From contig JAIZWN010000044.1 in assembly GCA_020443945.1 (NCBI GenBank), positions 1-14,398 of the forward strand: 14,398 nucleotides of DNA, in the 5' to 3' direction. Below, piece by piece: positions 1-6,366 of the stretch. Within the stretch, counting starts at the first letter, position 1, and each line of letters begins with the position of its first letter. Under the pieces are notes generated by a model. The model was given only the letters and a program-made list of their open reading frames with translations. It did no database searches and had not been told where the DNA came from. This stretch comes from Candidatus Thiosymbion ectosymbiont of Robbea hypermnestra (lineage in GTDB: Bacteria; Pseudomonadota; Gammaproteobacteria; Chromatiales; Chromatiaceae). A program made the position numbers and the translations under genes.

Positions 1-1
1 C

Positions 2-76
2 ATCCACGCTATGCTCAAGACGCGCACCCCCTTTGAGAGCCACCGCTTCTACGCCCTGCCGGAAGCGGCGTCCTGA
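2..76 (+). mobile_element. 3' end of a probable IS110-family transposase (partial)
   Basis: A reading frame open at the window edge ends with TGA at 74-76 and encodes 24 residues containing AMLKTRTPF. IS110/IS1111-type transposases, as I recall them, finish with a similar stretch (a helix reading roughly LNAMLKTGTPW), so this is probably the last part of such a DEDD recombinase. Only the tail is visible, so no catalytic residue can be checked. Position fits a mobile element inserted just upstream of nrdR, where glyA is often found in proteobacteria. It could instead be the tail of an unrelated gene. Confidence 0.4.
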
Positions 77-138
77 TCAATTCAACTTATGGACGGGAGG
101 CACATCGGACTTGCGGTGGAACAGAGTATCCACGTGGG

Positions 139-181
139 TTGAAGGTTCCGCGCCAAGTTCCAATCGGCCAGGAACCTTCAA
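139..181. repeat. Perfect 11-bp inverted repeat upstream of nrdR
   Basis: TTGAAGGTTCC at 139-149 is matched exactly by GGAACCTTCAA at 171-181, with a 21-nt loop between. It lies between the transposase scrap and nrdR, 25 nt before the nrdR start. It may be the end structure of the upstream mobile element or a hairpin in the nrdR leader. It does not resemble the NrdR box as I know it, and no T-tract follows, so a simple terminator is not well supported. Confidence 0.5.
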
Positions 182-206
182 TTGATCCGACCCGTGCCGA
201 ATTGCC

Positions 207-719
207 ATGCGCTGCCCCTTCTGCGGAACCCAGGACACCAAGGTCACCGACTCCCGCCTGTCGGGGGAGGGCGATCAGGTGCGCCGCCGTCGCCGTTGCG
301 TCTCGTGCAAGGAACGCTTCACCACCTACGAGAGCGCCGAGCTCGCCCTCCCGCGGGTGGCGAAACGTGACGGCTCCCGGGTTCCGTTCGACGGGAGCAA
401 GCTGCGCTCGGGCATCCTGCGGGCCCTGGAGAAACGCCCCGTGGGCACCCAGGAGATCGAGGCGGCCCTGGCCCGCATCAATCGGCGTCTGGTCACCGGC
501 GGGGAGGGAGAGGTCTCGTCGCGCCTGATCGGCGAGTTGGTGATGGACGAGCTGCGGGGACTGGATCAGGTGGCCTATGTGCGGTTCGCCTCCGTCTACC
601 GCAAGTTCGAGGACGTAGCCGCCTTCCGCGAGGAGATCGAGCGCCTGGAGGGCCAGCTCACGCCCGAGGCCAAACGCCACCAGATGGACCTGCTCGCCGA
701 TCTGGAACGACCCTCTTGA
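207..719 (+). CDS. nrdR: Transcriptional repressor NrdR
   Basis: This 170-aa protein is a full-length NrdR, the ATP/dATP-responsive repressor of ribonucleotide reductase genes. The N-terminal zinc ribbon has Cys3, Cys6, Cys31 and Cys34 (MRCPFC and RCVSCKERF), followed by the family's basic patch. The ATP-cone domain spans about residues 49-139 and opens with [14 protein letters not shown]; the family signature [13 protein letters not shown] is near residues 126-138. Length and start (MRCPFC) are standard. There is no obvious Shine-Dalgarno in front of the ATG, which is unusual. The stop overlaps the ribD start by 4 nt (TTGA), so the two are co-transcribed and probably translationally coupled, a pairing common in proteobacteria. 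Confidence 0.97.
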   Translation: MRCPFCGTQDTKVTDSRLSGEGDQVRRRRRCVSCKERFTTYESAELALPRVAKRDGSRVPFDGSKLRSGILRALEKRPVGTQEIEAALARINRRLVTGGEGEVSSRLIGELVMDELRGLDQVAYVRFASVYRKFEDVAAFREEIERLEGQLTPEAKRHQMDLLADLERPS

Positions 720-1867
720 CCGACCTGACCGCAGACGCCGGGGACCTCGCCTACATGGCGCGGGCGCTCCGGCTCGCGCGCCTGGGGCTCTTCACCACCG
801 ACCCCAACCCCCGGGTAGGCTGCGTCCTGGTCCGCGCCGGGGAGATCGTCGGCGAGGGCTACCACCGCCGCGCCGGCGCGCCCCACGCCGAGCGCCTCGC
901 GCTGGCGGCCGCGGGGGAACGGGCCACCGGCGCCACCGCCTATGTCACCCTGGAGCCCTGCTGCCACCAAGGCCGAACCCCGCCTTGCACCGACGCCCTG
1001 CTCGGGGCGGGGGTGCGGCGGGTGGTGGCCGCCATGGCGGACCCCAATCCGCTGGTGGCCGGCCGGGGACTGGAGAGCCTCAAGGCCGCCGGCGTCGCCG
1101 TGCGGGTCGGGGTCCTGGAGGCCGAGGCGCGGGCCCTCAATCCCGGCTTCATCAAGCGCATGCGCCGGGGGCTCCCCTTTGTGCGTTGCAAGCTGGCCGC
1201 CAGCCTGGACGGGCGCACCGCCATGACCGACGGCGAGAGCAAATGGATCACCTCCGCGGCGGCGCGGCGGGACGTGCAATTCCTGCGGGCGCGCAGCTCG
1301 GCCATCCTCACCGGAAGCGGCACCCTGCTGGCGGACGATCCCATTCTGAATGTGCGTCTCACCGCGGAGGAGCTGCCGGGACTGGAACCCGGCGAACCGG
1401 TGCGCCAACCCCTGCGCGTCCTGGTGGACAGCCGCTTGCGCACCCCCACCAACGCGCGCCTGCTCGGCCAGCCGGGCGGCGCCACCCTGATCGCCGGTTC
1501 GGAGCCGACATCGACCGCCGGGCGACGGCTGGAAGCGGCGGGGGCCGAGATCTATCCCTGCGCCGGCCGCGCGGGCCGGGTGGACCTCGAATCCCTGCTG
1601 CGCTACCTCGCCCGGCGGGAGATCAACGAGGTTCAGGTCGAGGCGGGGCCGACCCTGTCCGGGGCGCTCCTGCGGGCGGGGCTGGTAGACGAGCTCGTCC
1701 TCTACCTGGCGCCCCACCTGATGGGCGACGCCGCCCGCGGGCTGTTCCGGTTACCGGGCCTTACACGTATGCGGGACCGGATCGGACTCGACATTCGGGA
1801 CCTGCGGCTGGTCGGGCCGGATCTGCGGATCACCGCCATTCCCCTGACAACCAAAAACCCGCGATAG
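716..1867 (+). CDS. ribD: Bifunctional riboflavin biosynthesis protein RibD
   Basis: RibD carries out two consecutive cytosolic steps of riboflavin synthesis: deamination of the pyrimidine intermediate made from GTP, then NADPH-dependent reduction of its ribose side chain. The N-terminal deaminase domain (about 13-150) has the zinc-site motifs HAE (57-59) and [11 protein letters not shown] (81-91). The reductase domain (about 155-380) has [19 protein letters not shown] and [12 protein letters not shown]. The proposed start is TTG at 716, overlapping the nrdR stop; the first in-frame ATG is at 755 (MARALRLA), which would remove 13 residues that correspond to the family's short N-terminal lead. 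The next gene is convergent, so ribE and the rest of the usual rib operon do not follow here. Confidence 0.96.
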   Translation: MTDLTADAGDLAYMARALRLARLGLFTTDPNPRVGCVLVRAGEIVGEGYHRRAGAPHAERLALAAAGERATGATAYVTLEPCCHQGRTPPCTDALLGAGVRRVVAAMADPNPLVAGRGLESLKAAGVAVRVGVLEAEARALNPGFIKRMRRGLPFVRCKLAASLDGRTAMTDGESKWITSAAARRDVQFLRARSSAILTGSGTLLADDPILNVRLTAEELPGLEPGEPVRQPLRVLVDSRLRTPTNARLLGQPGGATLIAGSEPTSTAGRRLEAAGAEIYPCAGRAGRVDLESLLRYLARREINEVQVEAGPTLSGALLRAGLVDELVLYLAPHLMGDAARGLFRLPGLTRMRDRIGLDIRDLRLVGPDLRITAIPLTTKNPR

Positions 1868-1901
1868 CAGATTAACATGCAAAATATGATGAAATGGTGT
1901 A

Positions 1902-2246
1902 CTAGGCATTATCCAAAAGGTTTTTCTCGGCAAAAAGGATACGCGCCTCCGCTGTATTTTCCGACACCATGACCTGTGCAAAATACTTGAGTTTTTTTTG
2001 GTCCTGCATAACATACTCCAAAACAAACAAGGCATTGACAAAACGCTTTATCAATGCGGCCTCATCGATCCGAACGGCCCGAGCGGCCTCCATTGACTTG
2101 CGGACGAATTTCGCAATATCCGTTTCGCTCAATGAGGCCGTTTGCTCCGGAAATCGATCATGAAGCAGACCTATAATCTGATGCTTCAAGGTAGCGAGTA
2201 CGCCGCGCTCGAGTTCACGCATCTGGGCTTCGGATATGCGCAACAT
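1902..2246 (-). CDS. Small hypothetical protein, third gene of the toxin-like module
   Basis: This is a 114-aa, highly charged, predicted all-helical protein without signal peptide, membrane segment or cysteine. It starts MLRISEAQMRELE and continues with a Phe-Pro-Glu turn (FPEQTASL) near residues 32-39. The general form (helical, a Met-rich opening 'ISE-QMR-LE', a central FP turn) recalls short hypothetical proteins I associate with T6SS/PAAR effector clusters, but I cannot name a family. Its ATG shares one base with the TGA of the upstream gene (TGATG), so translation is coupled. It ends 34 nt from ribD in convergent orientation, with no clear terminator between. It may be an accessory or immunity component, which is inference from position only. 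Confidence 0.75.
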   Translation of the reverse strand: MLRISEAQMRELERGVLATLKHQIIGLLHDRFPEQTASLSETDIAKFVRKSMEAARAVRIDEAALIKRFVNALFVLEYVMQDQKKLKYFAQVMVSENTAEARILFAEKNLLDNA

Positions 2247-3070
2247 CAGGTTGCTTCCAGTAGAGTGGAAAGCCTTGGCGGCGGAGATGGCTTCGGGAAC
2301 AGATCCGCGGCCAATTGTTCCGGCCGTACACCATAACGCTGGGCATCGGCGACAAACTCATCGGGGTCTACCGCTTCCCATGCTTCCATGTCTCGCCGAT
2401 AGGCGAGTGACTCGAGTGCTTCCGCTGGGACATATTCGGAAACGGCACGCCAGAACGAAATTACCGCGGACAATTGCGCACCGATTTCCAGGCTCGCCAG
2501 ACCATTTTGGGTGCCGTAATCATTCCAGCCGAAGCGCATATAAATAGCGAGATCATGGGGGGTCAGGCGGGCACTCCGTGCCTTCTCGATTGCGCGTGCT
2601 ACCGCATCATATTTTGACATGGCACAGGCGGCGTCATGAAAGGCTGTCGTCCACGGATAGCCCGAATCCGGTTTGTTTCCCCGAAAGGCCGCTCTGAACG
2701 ACTCCCACAATTCGGTATCGACCCCGTTCGGCGCCGGGGCCGGATCGACCCCCAGAAGGTCCAGAAAGCGCAGATTCCAGTAGCTGGGCGCGGGCGCAAA
2801 GACCTCGTCGGTGAAAGGAAAGGTTTGCAGCCAGGTATCGACCAATTCGGCCTTCTCCCCCAATTCGGGGTAGCAACAACCCCGGATTTCTTTTATAAGC
2901 CGCTCTTTGTCTTCTTGTCTCGGATTCAAGTCCTCGCCCACGCTATCGATACAACCCTGAACCAGAACATGGTTCACTGCGGGAAAGTCGATGAGTGGTA
3001 GAATCGTTGCCGCACGGTCCAATGAAAGATCGGCCAACAACCACAACCAATAGGACGGCGATCGTTTCAT
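2246..3070 (-). CDS. Hypothetical protein, second gene of the toxin-like module (possible immunity protein)
   Basis: The product is 274 aa, soluble, rich in Trp, Tyr and acidic residues, and begins MKRSPSYWLWLLADLSL. I do not recognise the family. Visible features are a C-terminal helical region with YMRFGWNDYGTQNG (about 178-191), a two-Cys pair CC near 65-66, and a proline-rich tail PKPSPPP. The open frame runs upstream to about 3262, but the ATG at 3070 is preferred because it forms an ATGA overlap with the stop of the upstream gene. A long soluble acidic protein directly after a toxin-like gene is typical of immunity proteins; that role is inferred from order alone. Codons and base composition look less GC-rich than ribD or the cox genes. 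Confidence 0.7.
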   Translation of the reverse strand: MKRSPSYWLWLLADLSLDRAATILPLIDFPAVNHVLVQGCIDSVGEDLNPRQEDKERLIKEIRGCCYPELGEKAELVDTWLQTFPFTDEVFAPAPSYWNLRFLDLLGVDPAPAPNGVDTELWESFRAAFRGNKPDSGYPWTTAFHDAACAMSKYDAVARAIEKARSARLTPHDLAIYMRFGWNDYGTQNGLASLEIGAQLSAVISFWRAVSEYVPAEALESLAYRRDMEAWEAVDPDEFVADAQRYGVRPEQLAADLFPKPSPPPRLSTLLEAT

Positions 3071-3552
3071 GGCACCGGCACCAGGTTGCGTGGGGGATAT
3101 AACCGAGAGCCTTCCGAGACGATCAGATAGAGCACCAGGGCGGCACCTGTAAGCCCGGTAACCTCTTCCCAATACTCCCAGTCCCAAATAGACCGAGCTG
3201 TCGGTTCCGCCAGCTTGGGCCCCTTCCATTCGAACGGCTGCGGATTCGGGCGGTTGATCCATTTCTTTGCCTCAACACCCACTGGCGTGCCTCCGCTACA
3301 GTTGTTGTCAATAAAGTCTTGCATGAGTTTATTTATCCGGTTCTTGAGTTGATTGATCGCTTCATTGTGACCAACCCATCCCTGGGTCCCCGGACCATGC
3401 CTGCCGTTAATCTGATCCATCATTCTCTCCCGCAATCCACGTTCACCACACTCATCCTTGGTCTGAAAGACTAACTTTCTGATTTGGCCTCGAATACGCT
3501 CGCAGATATCGTCCGGTTCAGGGTCACCACATGTTTGCACAGCGATGGTCAC
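3067..3552 (-). CDS. Polymorphic-toxin-like protein (Ntox16/RHS C-terminal type), stand-alone
   Basis: The 161-aa product has a central part, about residues 16-103, with Cys17, GLRERMMDQINGRHGPGT, a GHNEAINQLKN helix and CSGGTP. It resembles the Cys-containing 'Ntox16-like' region found in C-termini of RHS/PAAR polymorphic toxins. A hydrophobic segment (about 133-147) precedes the tail SEGSRLYPPRNLVPVP, an ending I recall from proteins of T6SS/RHS toxin loci. No PAAR, RHS or VgrG domain is attached, so it is a stand-alone or orphan unit. The start is GTG at 3552 with a strong AGGGGAAG Shine-Dalgarno. It heads a tightly coupled three-gene unit. Family assignment is from memory and toxicity is unproven. 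Confidence 0.6.
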   Translation of the reverse strand: MTIAVQTCGDPEPDDICERIRGQIRKLVFQTKDECGERGLRERMMDQINGRHGPGTQGWVGHNEAINQLKNRINKLMQDFIDNNCSGGTPVGVEAKKWINRPNPQPFEWKGPKLAEPTARSIWDWEYWEEVTGLTGAALVLYLIVSEGSRLYPPRNLVPVP

Positions 3553-3637
3553 GATCTTCCCCTAAGTCTCAGATTCCGTGTAACTATCCATTGCGCCTTT
3601 GTGGTTCGGACAATTCCGTGGCCTGCCTGACCGTGAC

Positions 3638-4546
3638 CTATGCCGCTCCCAGGTAGTGGTCCGCCAGCAGGATGGCAAAGAGGGCGGAGAGATAGAGGAT
3701 CGAATAGTTAAAGGTTTGCATCGCCAGGGCGTCGCCTTGGCTACGGAACAGGCGCACGGCCTGGTAGACGAAACCCAGCCCCAGGCCCAGCGCCCCGATG
3801 AGATACAAGAGGCCGCTCATGTGGATCATGAAGGGCATGAGTGATACCCAGAGCAGCAGCAGGGTATAGATGAGGATCTGGAGCTTGGTATAGGCCAGGC
3901 CGTGGGTCACCGGCAGCATCGGGATCCCGGCCCGGGCATATTCGTCCCGGCGTTTGATCGCCAGGGCCCAGAAGTGGGGCGGGGTCCAGATGAAGACCAA
4001 GAGCGCCAACAGCAGGCCCTCGACGGCGACTTCGCCGGTAACCGCCGTCCAGCCCAGCAGCGGCGGCATGGCGCCGGAGATGCCCCCCCACACGATGTTG
4101 TGCGGGGTAGCCCGCTTCAGGTACATGGTGTAGATGACGGCGTAGCCGATGAAGGCGGCGAAGGTCAGAAGCGCGGTCAGCGGATTGACGAGGACCACCA
4201 GAATCAGCATGGAGATCACCGCCAGCCCCAGGGCGAAGGCCACGGCATGCCGCGTATCCAGGTCTCCGCTCGGCAATGGGCGCTCCCGGGTACGGTCCAT
4301 GAGGGCATCGACCCGTTGGTCGACGACATGATTGATGGCAGCGCCGGCGGCGGCGGAGAGCTCGATCCCGAGCAGGCCGAAGAAGAGGGTCGACAAGGGC
4401 ACCATCCCCGGTACCGCCAGCAACATGCCGACCAGCGCGGTAAACAGGATAAGCGCCAGGACCTTGGGTTTCGTCAGCTCGAGGTAGCGCCGCCATAACA
4501 GCTGGTGGGAACGGGGCTCGGCCAAACCGACCTCACTTGTGGCCAT
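3638..4546 (-). CDS. ctaB: Protoheme IX farnesyltransferase (heme O synthase)
   Basis: This UbiA-superfamily integral membrane prenyltransferase attaches farnesyl to heme B to give heme O. The 302-aa protein has about nine membrane segments. The substrate-binding motif N72-xxx-D76-xxx-D80 (NHVVDQRVD, then RTRERPLPSG) and the second-loop signature YLKRATPHNIVWGGISGAMPP are intact, as is DEYARAGIPMLP (201-212). The ATG at 4546 (MATSEVG) is chosen over an upstream extension because it matches the family's short N-terminus. Its first 14 nt overlap the end of the SCO-like gene, indicating coupling. Heme O must be oxidised by CtaA to give heme A, and that gene, usually next door, is not in the window. 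Confidence 0.96.
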   Translation of the reverse strand: MATSEVGLAEPRSHQLLWRRYLELTKPKVLALILFTALVGMLLAVPGMVPLSTLFFGLLGIELSAAAGAAINHVVDQRVDALMDRTRERPLPSGDLDTRHAVAFALGLAVISMLILVVLVNPLTALLTFAAFIGYAVIYTMYLKRATPHNIVWGGISGAMPPLLGWTAVTGEVAVEGLLLALLVFIWTPPHFWALAIKRRDEYARAGIPMLPVTHGLAYTKLQILIYTLLLLWVSLMPFMIHMSGLLYLIGALGLGLGFVYQAVRLFRSQGDALAMQTFNYSILYLSALFAILLADHYLGAA

Positions 4547-5156
4547 ATTGGGCACCCTTGATCCAATTCTTGGAGGCCTTGAGCAGGTGTTCCATATCCT
4601 CGAGCGTGTCCCGCGTCGGGGCATCCGCCGCGTAGCGCATCATCAGGTTGCCCATGGGGTCCAGGATGTAGAGTCGGTCGAGGGCGGCGGCGCCGTCTCC
4701 CAATAGCTCCGGCAACCGAGCGCCCCCCACCGCGACCCGCATCCCGGCAAACTCGGCGCCGAGCGCCTCCGCCAATCCCCTGGCCGTGAGATCGGTCACC
4801 ACCACCAGCCGCTCGACGCTGTGCTGACTCTCGCCCAGGGCCAGGCGGATCTGTCGCATCGCGAGCAACCGCTCACGGCAGGCCTCGTCGCATTCGCCGC
4901 CGACGAGATAGACCAGGGTCCACTTGCCCGCAAGGACAGCAGGGGAGAAATCCGCTCCCTCCCAGGTGGAGAGCGCCAGGTCCGATGGTAGGCTGACCAC
5001 TGGATCGATCAGCTCCCCCTTGTTGGTGCGGCCCGCGGGCAGGTACTGCGGGTTCAGATAGAAAAACCAGGCCGCAATGACGGGGGCCGCGAATACGGCG
5101 ACCATTGCCCATAAGGGCACCATACTGCGCGGTTTCCCTCTGGCTTCGTCACTCAC
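4533..5156 (-). CDS. SCO-like membrane-anchored protein of the cox cluster
   Basis: The 207-aa product has one N-terminal membrane anchor (about 14-33) and a periplasmic thioredoxin-like domain. Cys89 and Cys93 (CDEAC) sit where SCO1/SenC proteins carry CxxxC, after the strand KWTLVYLVG; LYILDPMGNLMMRY (162-175) resembles the C-terminal strand of the fold. I see no clear equivalent of the SCO copper-ligand histidine, so a redox rather than copper-carrying role is possible. It occupies the place of the small hypothetical gene between SURF1 and COX15 in Pseudomonas-type clusters. The GTG at 5156 is selected because GGAGGG lies 8 nt upstream; the frame stays open into the palindromic repeat, but that extension is spurious. 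Confidence 0.8.
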   Translation of the reverse strand: MSDEARGKPRSMVPLWAMVAVFAAPVIAAWFFYLNPQYLPAGRTNKGELIDPVVSLPSDLALSTWEGADFSPAVLAGKWTLVYLVGGECDEACRERLLAMRQIRLALGESQHSVERLVVVTDLTARGLAEALGAEFAGMRVAVGGARLPELLGDGAAALDRLYILDPMGNLMMRYAADAPTRDTLEDMEHLLKASKNWIKGAQYGHK

Positions 5157-5199
5157 GTTACATTCCCTCCGTCCGAACGCCCTGCATTCGCGGGGGAAA

Positions 5200-5252
5200 G
5201 GGGTCAGGTCTTGATCCGTGACCCTTGAAGGCACGAATCAAGACCTGACCCC
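5200..5252. repeat. Palindromic REP-like element, copy 1
   Basis: Two 21-nt arms (5200-5220 and 5232-5252) form a hairpin with one mismatch and an 11-nt loop (ACCCTTGAAGG). The inner 16 bp, GGGGTCAGGTCTTGAT and its complement, are perfect. The GGGGTCAGGTCTTGA core is one I recall as widespread in proteobacterial REP-like palindromes associated with RAYT/Y1 transposases. No such transposase is in the window. The element separates the repeat-protein cassette from the SCO-like gene. Confidence 0.85.
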
Positions 5253-5277
5253 ATTTCTCCCCTGACCCCATTTCTCC
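5244..5277. repeat. 17-bp tandem duplication at the edge of palindrome copy 1
   Basis: CCTGACCCCATTTCTCC occurs at 5244-5260 and again, exactly, at 5261-5277. The first unit is the outer part of the right palindrome arm, so the arm end has been duplicated in tandem, probably by replication slippage. Confidence 0.9.
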
Positions 5278-5301
5278 CGGGTGGTATGCGGCCACCAAAG
5301 G

Positions 5302-6204
5302 TTAAAGCGAATCGACCAGGGCTTCCGCCTTCACGAGCGCATCATACACATCGGACGGCGTTTTGCCGGATTGCGCCCCGGCAAATTCAGTTGCGGCGGT
5401 TGCACCAACCGTAACCTTGATAGCACCGACCTCAGCCAGGATGTTGTTGAGAATATCGATCACTTCCGCCGGGGTAATGCAGCCGCTCACTTTATTTAGC
5501 ATCACCACACCACCGGGAATGCCATAGCCGTCTTTTTCCGTCAGCGCCTTCACTTTGCCAAGCAACTTGTACGCCACTCCATAGACATCCTTGGGGGCTT
5601 TACCTTTGGATGGCGCAGGGTCCGCCACGGCTACCGTAACGCCTTTGGCGGCACGTATTTTCTCAATATCGCTGACGATGGCCAGCGCCACTCGATACAC
5701 GTCGTTCGGCACGGTTGCCGGAATGCCGAGCCCACCGATAGAGGCCTTCACCTGCATCAGGTTGGCATATACGTCCGTCGGCTTTTTACCGCTGGGCAGC
5801 GGCACGGCAGCCGGAGCGGAAGCGCCGGACTTCTCACGAACTTCCTTCACGTCCGCCAGGGTTTTATCCGCCAGACCGCGCACATCCGCCGGGGTTACCG
5901 CACGCACCGAGAAGGACGGCAAGGCATTTTCGTCCAGCCCTTTAAGTTTGCGCAGCTTTTGCACATCACCATACACTTCGCGCGTTTTTTGCAGTACGTG
6001 ACGGGGCCTACGCTCCGTGAGATTCACATTGGTTTTGCACGGCTCACTAATGGTGGCCTTGTGCATTTCGGTCAATTCCGCCTTTACATTCTCGACCACC
6101 TGATACACATGATTCGGTGTCGTTTGCGCCATGGCGGAACAACCTATAGCAATGGAGGTCCCCACCAAAGCGATTTTTACGGTTTTAGCCAGATGTTTGG
6201 ACAC
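5302..6204 (-). CDS. Exported eight-repeat helical protein of unknown function
   Basis: The 300-aa product has a Sec signal peptide (basic SKHLAKTVK, hydrophobic core, AMA cleavage near residue 27; the preceding AIGC is a weak lipobox). The rest consists of repeats opening with (T/K/A)PxDVY followed by an amphipathic helix ending VxxI/L. I count eight, at TPNHVY, RPRHVL, TPADVR, KPTDVY, VPNDVY, APKDVY, TPAEVI and TPSDVY. Spacing is 37-41 residues except for one interval of 24. There are two mature-region cysteines. The start is GTG at 6204, with AAAGGAG upstream at good spacing. Base composition looks lower in GC than the cox genes, and palindromic elements bound the gene on both sides, so it is probably a late arrival between SURF1 and the SCO-like gene. 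I do not recognise the family. Confidence 0.85.
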   Translation of the reverse strand: MSKHLAKTVKIALVGTSIAIGCSAMAQTTPNHVYQVVENVKAELTEMHKATISEPCKTNVNLTERRPRHVLQKTREVYGDVQKLRKLKGLDENALPSFSVRAVTPADVRGLADKTLADVKEVREKSGASAPAAVPLPSGKKPTDVYANLMQVKASIGGLGIPATVPNDVYRVALAIVSDIEKIRAAKGVTVAVADPAPSKGKAPKDVYGVAYKLLGKVKALTEKDGYGIPGGVVMLNKVSGCITPAEVIDILNNILAEVGAIKVTVGATAATEFAGAQSGKTPSDVYDALVKAEALVDSL

Positions 6205-6313
6205 AGCGCTTTCTCCTTTGAACAATTAATCGACGGAGCGCCGACCGCAGCCGATGCTCCTGCTCCGAGTTGCCGATACTAGCATATCGCTCACGTTACG
6301 GTCCTCGGGGAAA

Positions 6314-6366
6314 GGGGTCAGGTCTTGACCCGTGCCTTCAGGGGTCACGGATCAAGACCTGACCCC
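6314..6366. repeat. Palindromic REP-like element, copy 2
   Basis: The arms are 6314-6334 and 6346-6366 (21 nt each, one mismatch) around the loop CCTTCAGGGGT. The centre, compared with copy 1, is reverse-complemented, while the outer flanks (AAAGGGG on the left, CCCCATTT on the right) keep the same orientation in both copies. Overall about 50 of 53 positions agree after inversion. The right arm overlaps the 3' end of SURF1 and supplies its stop codon. Confidence 0.85.

Noticed and set aside
596..1717. 373-codon minus-strand frame over nrdR-ribD
   Set aside because: High-GC shadow of ribD; ribD has all its motifs on the other strand.
1868..1901. Search for a terminator between ribD and the convergent module
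   Set aside because: The 34-nt gap has no stable stem or T-tract that I could find.
3553..3581. Same 12-mer ATCTTCCCCTAA before the toxin-like gene and coxA (10982-10993)
   Set aside because: It is mostly the Shine-Dalgarno complement; a shared regulator is not needed to explain it.
5200..6366. Palindromes as a CRISPR array
   Set aside because: There are only two copies more than 1 kb apart with a gene between; no regular spacers or cas genes.
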